In this document: positions 27,085 to 36,695 of the stretch, piece by piece | How positions within the stretch are numbered: position 1 is the stretch's first letter | Layout of the letters: every line of letters starts with the position of its first letter | Translations under genes and position numbers: made by a program | From: UM-FILTER-40-17 sp032251335 | Lineage (GTDB): Bacteria > Bacteroidota > Bacteroidia > Flavobacteriales > Flavobacteriaceae | Length of the DNA stretch: 64,000 bases | Reading direction: 5' to 3' | NCBI GenBank assembly: GCA_032251335.1 | Contig: JAVVDW010000011.1 | Coordinates: 30,852 to 94,851 of the forward strand | Notes under the pieces: model-generated | The model's input: the letters and a program-made list of their open reading frames with translations, nothing else | The model's database searches: none | Told to the model about the DNA's origin: nothing

Positions 27085-28217
27085 CTTTTTGTATTTAAAG
27101 TTAGCAGTCGTAAAACATTGATGGTTGTGTCCTCTATCAATTCCTCAGTCCGCACCAGAGCTTTATCGAGCGAGGTGACCTCGTCGAGTATCGAAAAAAC
27201 GGCTGTAACGCCGTGGTTGTAGAGATTTTCATAACCTTCCCCTTTCCTGCCACAAAGGCAAATGACCGGCTTGTGGTGTTTTTTTGCCATTTGTGCCACG
27301 CCAAAGGGCGTTTTACCGGCCAATGTTTGTGCATCGATACTGCCTTCACCTGTAAACACATAATCTGCTTGACGGATGGCAGATTCTAAGTCAACCAAAT
27401 TGGCCAAACACGTAAATCCCGATTGAAGCTGCGCCTTAAAAAAAGTGGACAAGCCAACCGCAACTCCTCCTGCGGCACCAAATCCGGGCTGTTGTACATT
27501 CAATTTTGGATTGATTGTTTGAAGCACTTCCGCAAAATGTGTGAGATTTTTTTCGAGGATTTTCAGTGCATCGGGCGATGCGCCCTTCTGTGGGCCGTAA
27601 GTGTGAGTCGCACCGTTTTCGCCCAAAAGCGGATTGTTTACATCGCAGGCGATGCTGAATTCACACTGATACCAATCGGGATGTACGGTTGAATCATCGA
27701 TGTGGACTACGCGGTTTAGATTGCCTCCGTTTGGCGATAATTGTTGCTGTCGGTTATCGAAAAATTGAAATCCGATGGCTTGCAGAAGTCCGCTTCCCAT
27801 ATCGTTTGTCGCACTGCCACCAATAGCGAGTGTAAATTTTCGTATGCCTTTTTCAAAAGCATCTTGCATCAATTTACCCGTTCCAAAGGTATTTGTCAAT
27901 AAAGGATTGCGCTCGCCGGCCAAAAGCAGTTCCAAACCCGACGCACACGCTAGTTCTATAAAAGCTTCGTTCTTGTTTAATATAAAATATGTGGCTGTGA
28001 TGGGCCTTCCTAAAGAATCAACCGTTTGCACCGCTACGCTTTGCGCGTTTTCACAAGTAGCTATGACATCCAAAGTTCCTTCACCGCCGTCCGCCATTGG
28101 TTTTTTTACGACCGCTGCTTTCGGATATACTTGTCTGATGCCTTTTTCAACGGCATCACAAACTTTGCAGGCTGACAATGCGTCTTTAAAAGAATCGGAA
28201 GCGACAAGAAACTGCAT
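27081..28217 (-). CDS. glxK: glycerate kinase
   Basis: The 378-residue enzyme phosphorylates glycerate, in this family usually to 2-phosphoglycerate, feeding glycolysis. Motifs of the GarK/GlxK family are visible: ASDSFKDALSACKV at the N-terminus, PMADGGEGTLD near residue 42, LAIGGSATNDMGSGLLQA near 130, and TGEGSIDAQTLAGKTPFGVA near 290. It is first in a two-gene operon; the permease start overlaps its stop. The pair makes a compact uptake-and-activation unit for glycerate. Confidence 0.93.
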   Translation of the reverse strand: MQFLVASDSFKDALSACKVCDAVEKGIRQVYPKAAVVKKPMADGGEGTLDVIATCENAQSVAVQTVDSLGRPITATYFILNKNEAFIELACASGLELLLAGERNPLLTNTFGTGKLMQDAFEKGIRKFTLAIGGSATNDMGSGLLQAIGFQFFDNRQQQLSPNGGNLNRVVHIDDSTVHPDWYQCEFSIACDVNNPLLGENGATHTYGPQKGASPDALKILEKNLTHFAEVLQTINPKLNVQQPGFGAAGGVAVGLSTFFKAQLQSGFTCLANLVDLESAIRQADYVFTGEGSIDAQTLAGKTPFGVAQMAKKHHKPVICLCGRKGEGYENLYNHGVTAVFSILDEVTSLDKALVRTEELIEDTTINVLRLLTLNTKR

Positions 28218-28354
28218 GAATTATTCCCTTTGACTTTGTAAATATAGGGAAACAAAAAATAGTACGGTTTCTATATTGAACTTTGTCAAATTACAAGCTA
28301 TTCGGATGTACTCTTTTTAGAATAAAATGCCGTTAAAACTGAATTTAACAGCAT

Positions 28355-31300
28355 TTATTCAATTACCAATTTTCGAGTGACGGCAGATCCGCCATCTCCG
28401 GAAAGTTTCACCAAATATACCCCAGTGCTCATGGCCGGAAGCTTGATTTCTATACGCGATTGGTCGCGCGCTTCGGTATCTGTGTTGAGAATTGACCTGC
28501 CCAACAAATCAAAGAGTTTGATATTCGTTATGCTCAAATCTTGGCGGGTATTCTGTACGTGTAAAACGTGATCTTGAGGCGTATGAAATACTTTTAGTTC
28601 ATCTGAAGTCAACACAAAATCATCAACAGAGAGGGTTTGGTCTGTGAATTGGATGCGAAAACGATCGTTGATTTCTCCTATTTGCGTAAGTTCTACTTCA
28701 AAATCGGCGTCTCTCAGGTTGTGTGCAAGTCCTGTTTCTTTGTCGAAAATTAATATGGATACCTCTTCACTTAAGTTTTCTGTCGCTTGCAAGCCTATTT
28801 TAACCTTACCGAAAGACGCATTTTTCACGCCCAAGGGGTAACTTTTATTTTCGTCAAATGAGCCTACGCCTTGGATGATGAGTTTTTGGTCATCCACAAC
28901 AAAATACATATCCTCCGGTTGACCATCCAAATTTAAGGCATCGTAGCCGTTGTTGAACTCATCGTTGGCTTGGTTTTGGGTAAAAGTGAGTAAAATCTGT
29001 CTTTTAAAGCCTTGAGCGGTCGTATATGATAGTCTGATGCGCTTGAATTCATTAGATGCTACAATATCTTGAGAATTGTTTGTAAAGTGTGTTTCCAGCG
29101 AAACCAATATGTCTTTGGGTTTGTTAGCCTTAACCAAGTTATTTGAAAGATTTCCGTCAACATCTGTATCATCTTCTCTGATAAAGGCGCGTTGGTTGTT
29201 ATTAAAAGTCAGTGTGCCCCCCGAGGCATTGGCAATCACAAAAAACCCTTGACCCACAGGAATATAACGCCCGGGCGTAACAGTCCCTGCTCCGGTTTGA
29301 TTCACATCCGGATGAGAAAAAGCCGGAACCCCTCCTGACAAATTTAACACGGCATACCCGCCTTGATAATCCAACAAGCGATGCGTACCCCCACCCCAAT
29401 GTTCCCAAAAGTAAACAGATGCATTGGTGCTACCGATGTTATCGTTGATAAATGTTTCGGAATCGAGGGCTGATGCATAAGGATTGCCCAAGAGTGTGAG
29501 CATACCACCCGAGATGCTGTATTGAATACGACCGTTGTGCGGTTTACCTACAAAGGTGTAGTTTTGATAACCCAAGCCCGAACCGGAACCCTTGTGTATG
29601 TAGCCTTTACCGGCTTGAACCGAACCGGTACTGCCGATGGGAATCCAGTTGTTGATGTCGTTGCCGGCATTGTCAAAACGGTACATCCAGCGGGTGCTTA
29701 AAGTAGCAGGAGGGCCTGCTGCACCATCAAAACCACCTGTAAAAGAAAGGTTTATCGGACTGGCCGGATTGTTCCCGTCTCTCACTACGGAGTTGATTGA
29801 ATAATTGTTGTTGTTTGTAGTGTTGTTGGGCGTTCCCACGGGCGAAGACCAATAATTGTAGTTATATATATCGGCTGTGCCTTGTTGGTCGCGTTCCAAA
29901 ACGCCCGCGCTGGTAGGGTCTAAGTCGGAATCGAGGGTTTGAACGAGCTGTGATTTGCCTGTAAGGTCTATCTTTCCGTCCAATTTTAGATAGTGGGTGA
30001 TTTCCAGCTTGGTGTTGTTGTTGATGTTCAATTGATTGCTATCTACAAACAGCCCCAGCAAGGTTTTGTTGCCTACCGAAGTAATGTTGTGGCTCGTTCT
30101 TACGATGTTCCAGTCAATGGGGCTTCCATCTACTATCGACAAATCATTAGGCACTTGCATCTGTGCCCCACTGCGCCAAATAGCATTGCTGCTCCAGGCA
30201 CCGCCGCCCACACTTTCGTAGGGTAAGGGAGCGGTTTGCAGGTGTACTTCTACCCTGTCCGGCACAATCAGACGTCCGCGTTGGTCGTTTTGAGAGTCGT
30301 CGTTTACGTGGGTGCCAATGTAAGAATTGAAGGTATAATAAGCCGTGAGGTTGCTCCAATTGACCGCAGCTATATCGTTTTTGGTGACCGTATTGGGAAT
30401 GACAACACCCCGAGTTCCGGAGCCGTCTTGCAAGATTTCTTGGTTCATCACAAAACGGATTTGATTCACGCTTAACGCGGTGTTCCAAAACCTTAACTCA
30501 TCAATATTACCATTAAAGTGGTTGCGGATATCGGTTTGCGAACGAAACTGGGCACCTATCGCAAACACATGATTGGTGGCGGCCGGTGCGTTAAGGCCTG
30601 TTTGGACGACATCTTCAACGCCGTCTATATACAGCCGTGCCGTACCACCATTGTACACGATGGCAAAATGATGCCATTGGTTGGGGTTGAACGCAGTGTT
30701 GGCAGCAATGGTATTACCTCCGGAGCCGGCATCTGTCCATTCCATACGCAAGCGGTTGTTGGTCCGGTAAAATAAGCTAAAACCAGAACTGCCGTTATAC
30801 TTAGAGAAAACGGCTTGATCGGTTGCGGGCGAATTGTTTCCCCGGTTAAGAATCCAACCGGCTACGGTAAAGCTGTTGCCCAATTCAGGTGAAAGGTCTG
30901 TTCGCACAAAATCGTCGCTGCCATCAAAAGTAAGATGCCGTGGTGCTACGGTTTCGTGGGCCACGCCAAAGGCGATAAACTTGGTGCCGTCAAAATCGAA
31001 TAAGGCTTCCTGATTGGCACCGTTGGTGCGTAAAAACACGGTTTCTATGCCGTTGGTGAAGTTTTCATCGTCGGCTACCACCATTACGTAGGCATCGTTG
31101 CCCACCAAAGGCGTAAAGTTGGTGAGTGCCGCTGTGGGGACTTGTACTTTTACGGTAGGCACATTGCCACCGGTTTCTACCACCAACCATTTGCGGTTAG
31201 ACACGTCGGTTACGGTGTTTACCGTCATGGGGCCAAAGCTCAGCGTGATGGGCGCACCCGAATTGTTCATGTTTTGCCCGTTGGATCCCCAAACCAGAAA

Positions 31301-32929
31301 GCTACGGTTGGTAGGAAAACTGTTGGCATTGGCAGTGTTGGTAGCGGCTATATCGCCCAGCCCCATGGTGAGTACCGGTGGGTTGGCACCGTTGTTTTGG
31401 CTTTTGGATTGTTTCTGATTGAGTTGGGAAGCATCATCGCGGCCAATACCGGCCACATCGAAATTAAAACCGCCACTGCCGGCCGAGATGTCCCATATTT
31501 TGTTGTCTTGAGAATCTAAGTAATCCTGACTAACACCGTTTACCCCAAGAGTAATTCCGTATTTAATGCCCAAATAACTTTCTATTCGCCTTCTTTCCGA
31601 AGCATCATCTTTTCTGGAACTATAGGTGATTACCTCGGCGATTCGTCCATTAAAACTTCCGTCAAATGCCTGACTCCTTCCTAACCAAAAACGGCGGTTG
31701 TTCTCGTTTCCAAATTGTGGCACGCCTACTTCTCTGTTTCCAATGTTTACGCCATTAACAAAAAGCTCCTGTGTACCGGCTAAACTGTTTCTGGCATTAA
31801 TAATACCTATCTTTGTATAAGTATTACCACTCACTTCTGCCATACCGTAGCCTTTTAGATTGTCGTTTGTCTGATCCGTTGGATTCGTGCCTAATGCATA
31901 AGCAATCACCTCATTGTCATATCGTGCTGAATAATTTCCAAAGCCAATTCCTGTTACATCTTCGTCATAAGTATTGCTGATGCTTCTCTGTGAAGTAAAA
32001 ACATCCATAGGTGGGTTTGTAGCACTGTTGATAGGTGTGTCTGCGATGACTACAATAAAAAAATCATGGGTATGAAAGCCAGACGAGCCGTACAAAAACT
32101 GACGATTCGTATTCAGAAAGCTCAATTCTTTTGGTGCCGTGGCTGTATTGTTTACAAAAGAAACCATCGGGTTGAAGTTGAAATTGTCGATGGCATTATT
32201 TTTAAATTTAGGCCGAGAGAGACTGGGGTTTGTTACGTCAGAGATTTTGGCGTTGTTGCCTTTTCCGAAATCGACCCAAGTGTTCACATCTGTATTGTCT
32301 GCTACTACGGTTGTCCCATCTAATTTGTCTGATCGAAGCCACAAATCAAGCCCCGACACAATGCCGCCTGGGGCTGTTGTAATATTTTTGAAGTTTGTTC
32401 CGTATATGGTTATATAATCCACGAAAAATTCTCTAGAATCGTCGTTGTTACTGGAGATTAGCCTAAACTGAGAGGTAATGGAAAAGATAAAGTTGCTCGA
32501 TAATAAAGTTGCCGATATGTAACTGTAGTTAAAGTTGTCATTAATATCTCTGGTATCATCCCCAACCAATACGCCGTTACCTTTGGTAACAACCCGCACA
32601 TTTTGCCAGGAAGCTAATGGGTTATCGCGATATTGAAGCGTGACGGTACTGTTGGTTCGGGCATCATTACTCCTGACGAAGAAGTCAATGTCTATTTTAT
32701 CAAAACCAAAAGTGGATACAATAGGAGAAACAGCCGTGCTCCCATTAACTGCAAAATTTAGTTTATTACCGTTTTTGTATGCACTTCCCGCAGTCCGAGA
32801 CGTATTGGTTCCTGATAGCGTCCAACTGTCGAGGGCGCTTTCAAAATCAACTTGGTGAAGCTGAACGGTCTGTGCGTTTGCAAGCTGATAAGTTAATAAC
32901 AAAATTAATAGTGTGTAAAGTTTATTCAT
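28355..32929 (-). CDS. large T9SS type A exoprotein with LamG-like domain
   Basis: The 1524-residue protein has a signal peptide (1-19, QLANAQ). Regions in order: a beta-rich N-terminal domain (about 25-180), a concanavalin-like region with a conserved RRRIESYLGIKYGITL motif (about 440-460, typical of a Bacteroidota family I recall as DUF8202), and a LamG/concanavalin domain (about 660-830, GRIAEVITY and NGNIDELRFWNTAL types). A long beta region follows, and a T9SS type A sorting domain ends the protein (about 1450-1524, KLFDLLGRSILN and STGVYLVKL). It is exported through Sec and T9SS and probably binds surfaces or glycans. No catalytic residues are evident. Confidence 0.85.
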   Translation of the reverse strand: MNKLYTLLILLLTYQLANAQTVQLHQVDFESALDSWTLSGTNTSRTAGSAYKNGNKLNFAVNGSTAVSPIVSTFGFDKIDIDFFVRSNDARTNSTVTLQYRDNPLASWQNVRVVTKGNGVLVGDDTRDINDNFNYSYISATLLSSNFIFSITSQFRLISSNNDDSREFFVDYITIYGTNFKNITTAPGGIVSGLDLWLRSDKLDGTTVVADNTDVNTWVDFGKGNNAKISDVTNPSLSRPKFKNNAIDNFNFNPMVSFVNNTATAPKELSFLNTNRQFLYGSSGFHTHDFFIVVIADTPINSATNPPMDVFTSQRSISNTYDEDVTGIGFGNYSARYDNEVIAYALGTNPTDQTNDNLKGYGMAEVSGNTYTKIGIINARNSLAGTQELFVNGVNIGNREVGVPQFGNENNRRFWLGRSQAFDGSFNGRIAEVITYSSRKDDASERRRIESYLGIKYGITLGVNGVSQDYLDSQDNKIWDISAGSGGFNFDVAGIGRDDASQLNQKQSKSQNNGANPPVLTMGLGDIAATNTANANSFPTNRSFLVWGSNGQNMNNSGAPITLSFGPMTVNTVTDVSNRKWLVVETGGNVPTVKVQVPTAALTNFTPLVGNDAYVMVVADDENFTNGIETVFLRTNGANQEALFDFDGTKFIAFGVAHETVAPRHLTFDGSDDFVRTDLSPELGNSFTVAGWILNRGNNSPATDQAVFSKYNGSSGFSLFYRTNNRLRMEWTDAGSGGNTIAANTAFNPNQWHHFAIVYNGGTARLYIDGVEDVVQTGLNAPAATNHVFAIGAQFRSQTDIRNHFNGNIDELRFWNTALSVNQIRFVMNQEILQDGSGTRGVVIPNTVTKNDIAAVNWSNLTAYYTFNSYIGTHVNDDSQNDQRGRLIVPDRVEVHLQTAPLPYESVGGGAWSSNAIWRSGAQMQVPNDLSIVDGSPIDWNIVRTSHNITSVGNKTLLGLFVDSNQLNINNNTKLEITHYLKLDGKIDLTGKSQLVQTLDSDLDPTSAGVLERDQQGTADIYNYNYWSSPVGTPNNTTNNNNYSINSVVRDGNNPASPINLSFTGGFDGAAGPPATLSTRWMYRFDNAGNDINNWIPIGSTGSVQAGKGYIHKGSGSGLGYQNYTFVGKPHNGRIQYSISGGMLTLLGNPYASALDSETFINDNIGSTNASVYFWEHWGGGTHRLLDYQGGYAVLNLSGGVPAFSHPDVNQTGAGTVTPGRYIPVGQGFFVIANASGGTLTFNNNQRAFIREDDTDVDGNLSNNLVKANKPKDILVSLETHFTNNSQDIVASNEFKRIRLSYTTAQGFKRQILLTFTQNQANDEFNNGYDALNLDGQPEDMYFVVDDQKLIIQGVGSFDENKSYPLGVKNASFGKVKIGLQATENLSEEVSILIFDKETGLAHNLRDADFEVELTQIGEINDRFRIQFTDQTLSVDDFVLTSDELKVFHTPQDHVLHVQNTRQDLSITNIKLFDLLGRSILNTDTEARDQSRIEIKLPAMSTGVYLVKLSGDGGSAVTRKLVIE

Positions 32930-33019
32930 ATCAAATATTTTAATATAAATCGGATGGTAGGGTTTGGCGAGAAAACATGATTGTGTCGCAAAAAGAAAAA
33001 TCTGGCATGCTTTGTAAAG

Positions 33020-33085
33020 CCAAGGGGCGTTTCCCGATTGCCGCCGGGGTCATCGGTTTGGGTTGTAGTTAAGCCACAAACTTGG
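33020..33085 (-). other. candidate structured 5' leader (possible pseudoknot)
   Basis: On the minus strand, about 95-160 nt before the LamG gene, a GC-rich stretch in AT-rich surroundings can form three consistent stems. P1 is CCAAG (33085-33081) with CTTGG (33024-33020). P2 is CCGAT (33056-33052) with ATCGG (33038-33034). A pseudoknot pairs GGCG in the P2 loop (33045-33042) with CGCC (33029-33026). The stems are short and could be chance. I do not recognise it as a known riboswitch. The rest of the 337-nt gap holds the terminator at 33214-33250 and nothing else I can name. Confidence 0.3.
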
Positions 33086-33213
33086 GAGCACATCATGTTC
33101 TTAATGAGGGGCATGGAACATATTTTTAGTAAAACTAAAGAATGTTAAAACGCCAGTGAAAAATTTTCGATAAACCGTGATAATTAATCGATTAAGTGTA
33201 AATTTACCATACT

Positions 33214-33250
33214 AAAAAGGGTCTATTGTAACTACAACAGACCCTTTTTA
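33214..33250 (-). terminator. Rho-independent terminator of the M14 peptidase gene
   Basis: AAAAAGGGTCT and AGACCCTTTTT arms are perfectly complementary, and the stem extends inward with ATTGTA/TACAAC (one mismatch or wobble). The minus-strand transcript ends in a T-tract. It lies 17 nt beyond the stop at 33267. Confidence 0.9.
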
Positions 33251-33266
33251 GCAATAGAATATTCTA

Positions 33267-35918
33267 TTACATTTTCACCAACTTTTGGGTGGTTTCCAAG
33301 CCGTTTTCGTTTTTTAATTTAAGGAGATAAAGCCCTCTGGATAAAAATTGGTCTTGAAGGTTTATCACGCCATCTTGTGCTTCAAATGCTTTTGAAAAAA
33401 CCAAACGGCCTTGCAAGTCGTATAAATTGGCGGTAAAAGCCTCACCTTGGGCCTGAGCCCATTTGATTTGAATTTCTTCGACAAATGGATTTGGAAAAAT
33501 TTTCAGGCCTTGCGCGGCGATAAAATCGTCATTTGACATGGTTGGTTTTTGATCTTTAAAAACTTGAAAATCATCAAAAAAGAAACCGTCAAATTGGGTC
33601 GGATAGTTTTCACCTAGATTAGACCCTTCCGATCTTAACACAAATCTAAACTGCACGTTGGGCTGGTTAAACAGAAAACTGTTGTGCGAAGTGTTGATAA
33701 GAAATTGCTCCAAAACCCATTTGCCCATACGGTCACCATCATAAAGCAGTGTGCCGTTGTTGGGCTGAAACTGTTCGTTGGTGGTGCTTTTACCGGCGTG
33801 GTCGTTCGAGTTAAAAATGGTGGCCGGCTTGTTGTATATACCTTGTACAGGCACCCAAGTGCTGCCGTCTGTGGATGCTTGAAATTCGACAAAGTCAAAA
33901 TTGCGTTCCAAATCCCACCGGGTATAAAACTGCACCATGGCACTCACCAATTCATGTCTGGGATCGGGCGTCAAATTTAACGAGGTGTTGAGGCGTAAAT
34001 TTTTTGAGAGATTGGTGCCGTAGGCAAGTGTGATGGCGTCGCTAAAAGCGCGGTTTCCGTTAAACTTGTCGGCTGTAGTGATTACCCACGAGCCACCTGG
34101 GGAAGCCCAATTGTTGGTGTTCCCGGATTCTGCGTCGTCAAAAAACAAGCGGTTGGCACCAAATATTTTGATGATGTCTGCTTCATAAAGGTCGTGGTCT
34201 TCGTTGCTGAGTTTTACCACAAATTGTATAGTGTCGCCTGGGATAACATTTGCCGCCAATTGCATACTTGCAGAAACATTTCTTTGTTCCAAAACCGCCA
34301 TACCGGTTTGGGTTGCCGGTTGGGTAATCGAAACAATTTTGTCTAAGGACACGGGCGTGACAGTCAGTGTAAAATTGCCGGGGGTTTGTCCCAATCTCTC
34401 GATACCAAATTTTAAATCGACCGTTTGCGTGGAAACATGTGTAGGCGTCAAATCGTGCAATACGGCAAATTTCATCGCGTACAGCACATTGATAAAGTTG
34501 ATGCGCATGGCTCGTTTGGCTATGTCATCCAGAAGAGCCGGATCGGGCCAAAAGCTGCCTTCGCTTCCATCTCGCGCACCACTTTCGGGTGTGGTGCCTA
34601 AGATGGCTTGACCCGAGCCGGTGCGCCCGTTGTTGTCGGGTGCGCCACCCAACATCCAATCGTCAACAATACCGGCAGCGGGCGGGAAAACCGTAGCACC
34701 GAAGATGTAACGGTTGTATTGGGTCATGTCCTCGTGAAACTTGTGGTATTCGGCTTCCCGGCCTGTAACCGCCGTAGGGTTGCCCCCATACGGATGCGGA
34801 ATAGAATTGGCAAAGGAATGATGCATTTGCACGGTTTTAAACTGCCGGGCTAGCACAAAGTCGCGCAGCATACGCGATTCCGGCTCCGAAAAAGCGTTAG
34901 GCCCCCTGTAGGAATCAAAACAGGTATTGGTAGAAGATCCACCCGGAAATGCATACCAATAATCAAAATTGCGGTTAAGGTCGGTGCCTTGCGAATTGGA
35001 ATCGAAAGCACACACGTTTCTCAGGTTTTTTCGCTGCATCCCACCGCCTGTGGCACTGATGGCTTGGTTTCGAGCAACCCCGTCGGGATTGACCATGGGG
35101 ATAAAGTACATCTCGCTGTTGTCCACGATGTTTTTCACAAAAGGATCGGTGGCATAATTTTCTAAAAGATACCACATAAAAAACATATTGTTCATCAGAC
35201 TGGCAGACTCTCTGGCATGGATGGCACTGGTGATTAAGGTTTCGGGTTCGTTCTCGTCCGTGTCTGGATTGTCGGATATTTTCACATACCAAACATTTCG
35301 CCCTTGCCAAGTGGTTTCTGTTGTAGAAAGGGGTGCTTTTGCAGTAATCAAATTAGGAAACAAAGCGCGCATTTTGTCGAGTTCTGCTTCCAATTCGGAC
35401 ACAGTAAGCATGCCGCCCATAGACCCGAGGCTGAAATTTTGGGGAACCGCCCAATCAATTTCTTGCACTAAGGTTTCGGGTTGTGCCACGTTGTTGAGTA
35501 ACGCTTCGGTGATTTTTCTATCGACAGCTTGTACAGCGGAAGCCCCCTGAGTCGTTTGAGCCCTTTGCAAACGGGTAAATTGCTTTTCAATTTCTAAGTT
35601 TCGCTTGGCGAGCGGCAACATCCTTTGGGCTCTTTCTGAATAGAAAGCGGTTAAATCGTCGATGAGTACTTGGTAGCCCAAGCCGGCGGCTTCCAGAGCA
35701 GCGAGTTCGTGTGATGAGAGTTCCAACTGTACGTCTGTATCTGAAAAAACAGCGCCACAACGGAGGTCAACGCCTGTTTCGGCAAGTTTGTTTACAAAAG
35801 CGGCACCACTGCCATTGATTTTAACCCGCTTGTACAGTTCGGGTTGAGATTCTTGTGCGTGAGCAACAAAAAAAATTGTAAAAACAAACAGGGCTGAGAA
35901 AGTAGTTCTTAAAAGCAT
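33267..35918 (-). CDS. M14 family zinc carboxypeptidase with T9SS type A sorting domain
   Basis: The 883-residue secreted metallocarboxypeptidase has a signal peptide (1-21, FVAHAQ). Residues about 22-160 look like a propeptide or N-terminal domain. The M14 domain (about 170-500) has the zinc ligands HARE (His234, Glu237) and a His in MHHSF (about 367), substrate-binding NPDG (277-280) and LNRNF, and a likely catalytic Glu in TTPESGARDGSEG. Beta-sandwich domains follow (about 510-790). A type A sorting domain ends the protein (KIFPNPFVEEIQI, LSRGLYLLKL). It should cleave C-terminal residues from peptides outside the cell. A terminator follows directly, so it is a single-gene unit. Confidence 0.92.
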   Translation of the reverse strand: MLLRTTFSALFVFTIFFVAHAQESQPELYKRVKINGSGAAFVNKLAETGVDLRCGAVFSDTDVQLELSSHELAALEAAGLGYQVLIDDLTAFYSERAQRMLPLAKRNLEIEKQFTRLQRAQTTQGASAVQAVDRKITEALLNNVAQPETLVQEIDWAVPQNFSLGSMGGMLTVSELEAELDKMRALFPNLITAKAPLSTTETTWQGRNVWYVKISDNPDTDENEPETLITSAIHARESASLMNNMFFMWYLLENYATDPFVKNIVDNSEMYFIPMVNPDGVARNQAISATGGGMQRKNLRNVCAFDSNSQGTDLNRNFDYWYAFPGGSSTNTCFDSYRGPNAFSEPESRMLRDFVLARQFKTVQMHHSFANSIPHPYGGNPTAVTGREAEYHKFHEDMTQYNRYIFGATVFPPAAGIVDDWMLGGAPDNNGRTGSGQAILGTTPESGARDGSEGSFWPDPALLDDIAKRAMRINFINVLYAMKFAVLHDLTPTHVSTQTVDLKFGIERLGQTPGNFTLTVTPVSLDKIVSITQPATQTGMAVLEQRNVSASMQLAANVIPGDTIQFVVKLSNEDHDLYEADIIKIFGANRLFFDDAESGNTNNWASPGGSWVITTADKFNGNRAFSDAITLAYGTNLSKNLRLNTSLNLTPDPRHELVSAMVQFYTRWDLERNFDFVEFQASTDGSTWVPVQGIYNKPATIFNSNDHAGKSTTNEQFQPNNGTLLYDGDRMGKWVLEQFLINTSHNSFLFNQPNVQFRFVLRSEGSNLGENYPTQFDGFFFDDFQVFKDQKPTMSNDDFIAAQGLKIFPNPFVEEIQIKWAQAQGEAFTANLYDLQGRLVFSKAFEAQDGVINLQDQFLSRGLYLLKLKNENGLETTQKLVKM

Positions 35919-35938
35919 CGCATAGTTGTTTAGAAAAA

Positions 35939-35946
35939 CAAATATA
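35939..35946 (-). promoter_or_regulatory. -7 element (TATATTTG) for the M14 peptidase gene
   Basis: TATATTTG on the minus strand fits TAnnTTTG and lies 20 nt before the ATG at 35918. No TTG at standard spacing was found. Confidence 0.4.
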
Positions 35947-36046
35947 GCTTGATATACAATATTTTAAAATTAAAAATTAAAAAATATCATAAACCGATGA
36001 GAATTATGCTTAAAAGAACTCGGTTTACAAAAGAAGTCTATTTGCC

Positions 36047-36685
36047 TTACTGCACCAAATCTACCCCGGATGACGTGCCGAGTCGGCTGACGCCCAAACT
36101 CAAAAACTTGAGTGCGGTTTCTTTGTCTTTAATGCCTCCGGACGCCTTTATCTTTGCGCGATTCCCTATGGTTTCTTTGATGCGTTTCACGTCTTCTAAA
36201 GTGGCGCCTCCGGTACCAAAACCTGTGGACGTTTTCACGAAATCAGCTTTGGCTTCTAAGCAGGCTTTTGCTGCGCTTATAATTTCCGCATCGGTCAGGT
36301 AGCAGGTTTCTATAATGACTTTCAAAACTTTTTCACCAATAGCTTTTTTGATGGTGTTTATTTCTTGGGTTACGGCCTGCCAATCTGCCTGTTTGGCCCA
36401 GGCTATATTGATGACCATATCAATTTCGTCGGCACCGTCCGAAACGGCTTTAAGCGCTTCAAAAACTTTGGCATCCGTATGCATGGCACCCAATGGAAAG
36501 CCCACAACGGCCGCCAATTTCACATCGCTTTTAGACAATAAATTTTTAGCTAATTCTACCCAACAACCATTTACACAAACGGCGTAAAAACGATGCGCAA
36601 TGGCTTCCTGGCAAAGCTGTTCGATGTCTGCTGGGGTGGCTGTGGGTTTAAGTATGGTGTGGTCTATGTAGGTATTGAGTTGCAT
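36047..36685 (-). CDS. deoC: deoxyribose-phosphate aldolase
   Basis: The 212-residue class I aldolase splits 2-deoxyribose 5-phosphate into glyceraldehyde 3-phosphate and acetaldehyde in nucleoside breakdown. Key residues are visible: IDMVINI with Asp89, DFVKTSTGFG with the Schiff-base Lys151, and KIKASGGIKD with Lys180. The length fits the short bacterial form (about 210-225). It lies 10 nt after purM and is probably co-transcribed, joining purine synthesis and deoxynucleoside salvage. Confidence 0.95.
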   Translation of the reverse strand: MQLNTYIDHTILKPTATPADIEQLCQEAIAHRFYAVCVNGCWVELAKNLLSKSDVKLAAVVGFPLGAMHTDAKVFEALKAVSDGADEIDMVINIAWAKQADWQAVTQEINTIKKAIGEKVLKVIIETCYLTDAEIISAAKACLEAKADFVKTSTGFGTGGATLEDVKRIKETIGNRAKIKASGGIKDKETALKFLSLGVSRLGTSSGVDLVQ

Positions 36686-36695
36686 AATTTATGAA

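Noticed and set aside
32926..33114. 62-residue minus-strand frame just before the LamG gene
   Set aside because: It overlaps the LamG start by ATGA, but the sequence has no domain-like pattern and coincides with the GC-rich foldable patch; it is better explained as leader.
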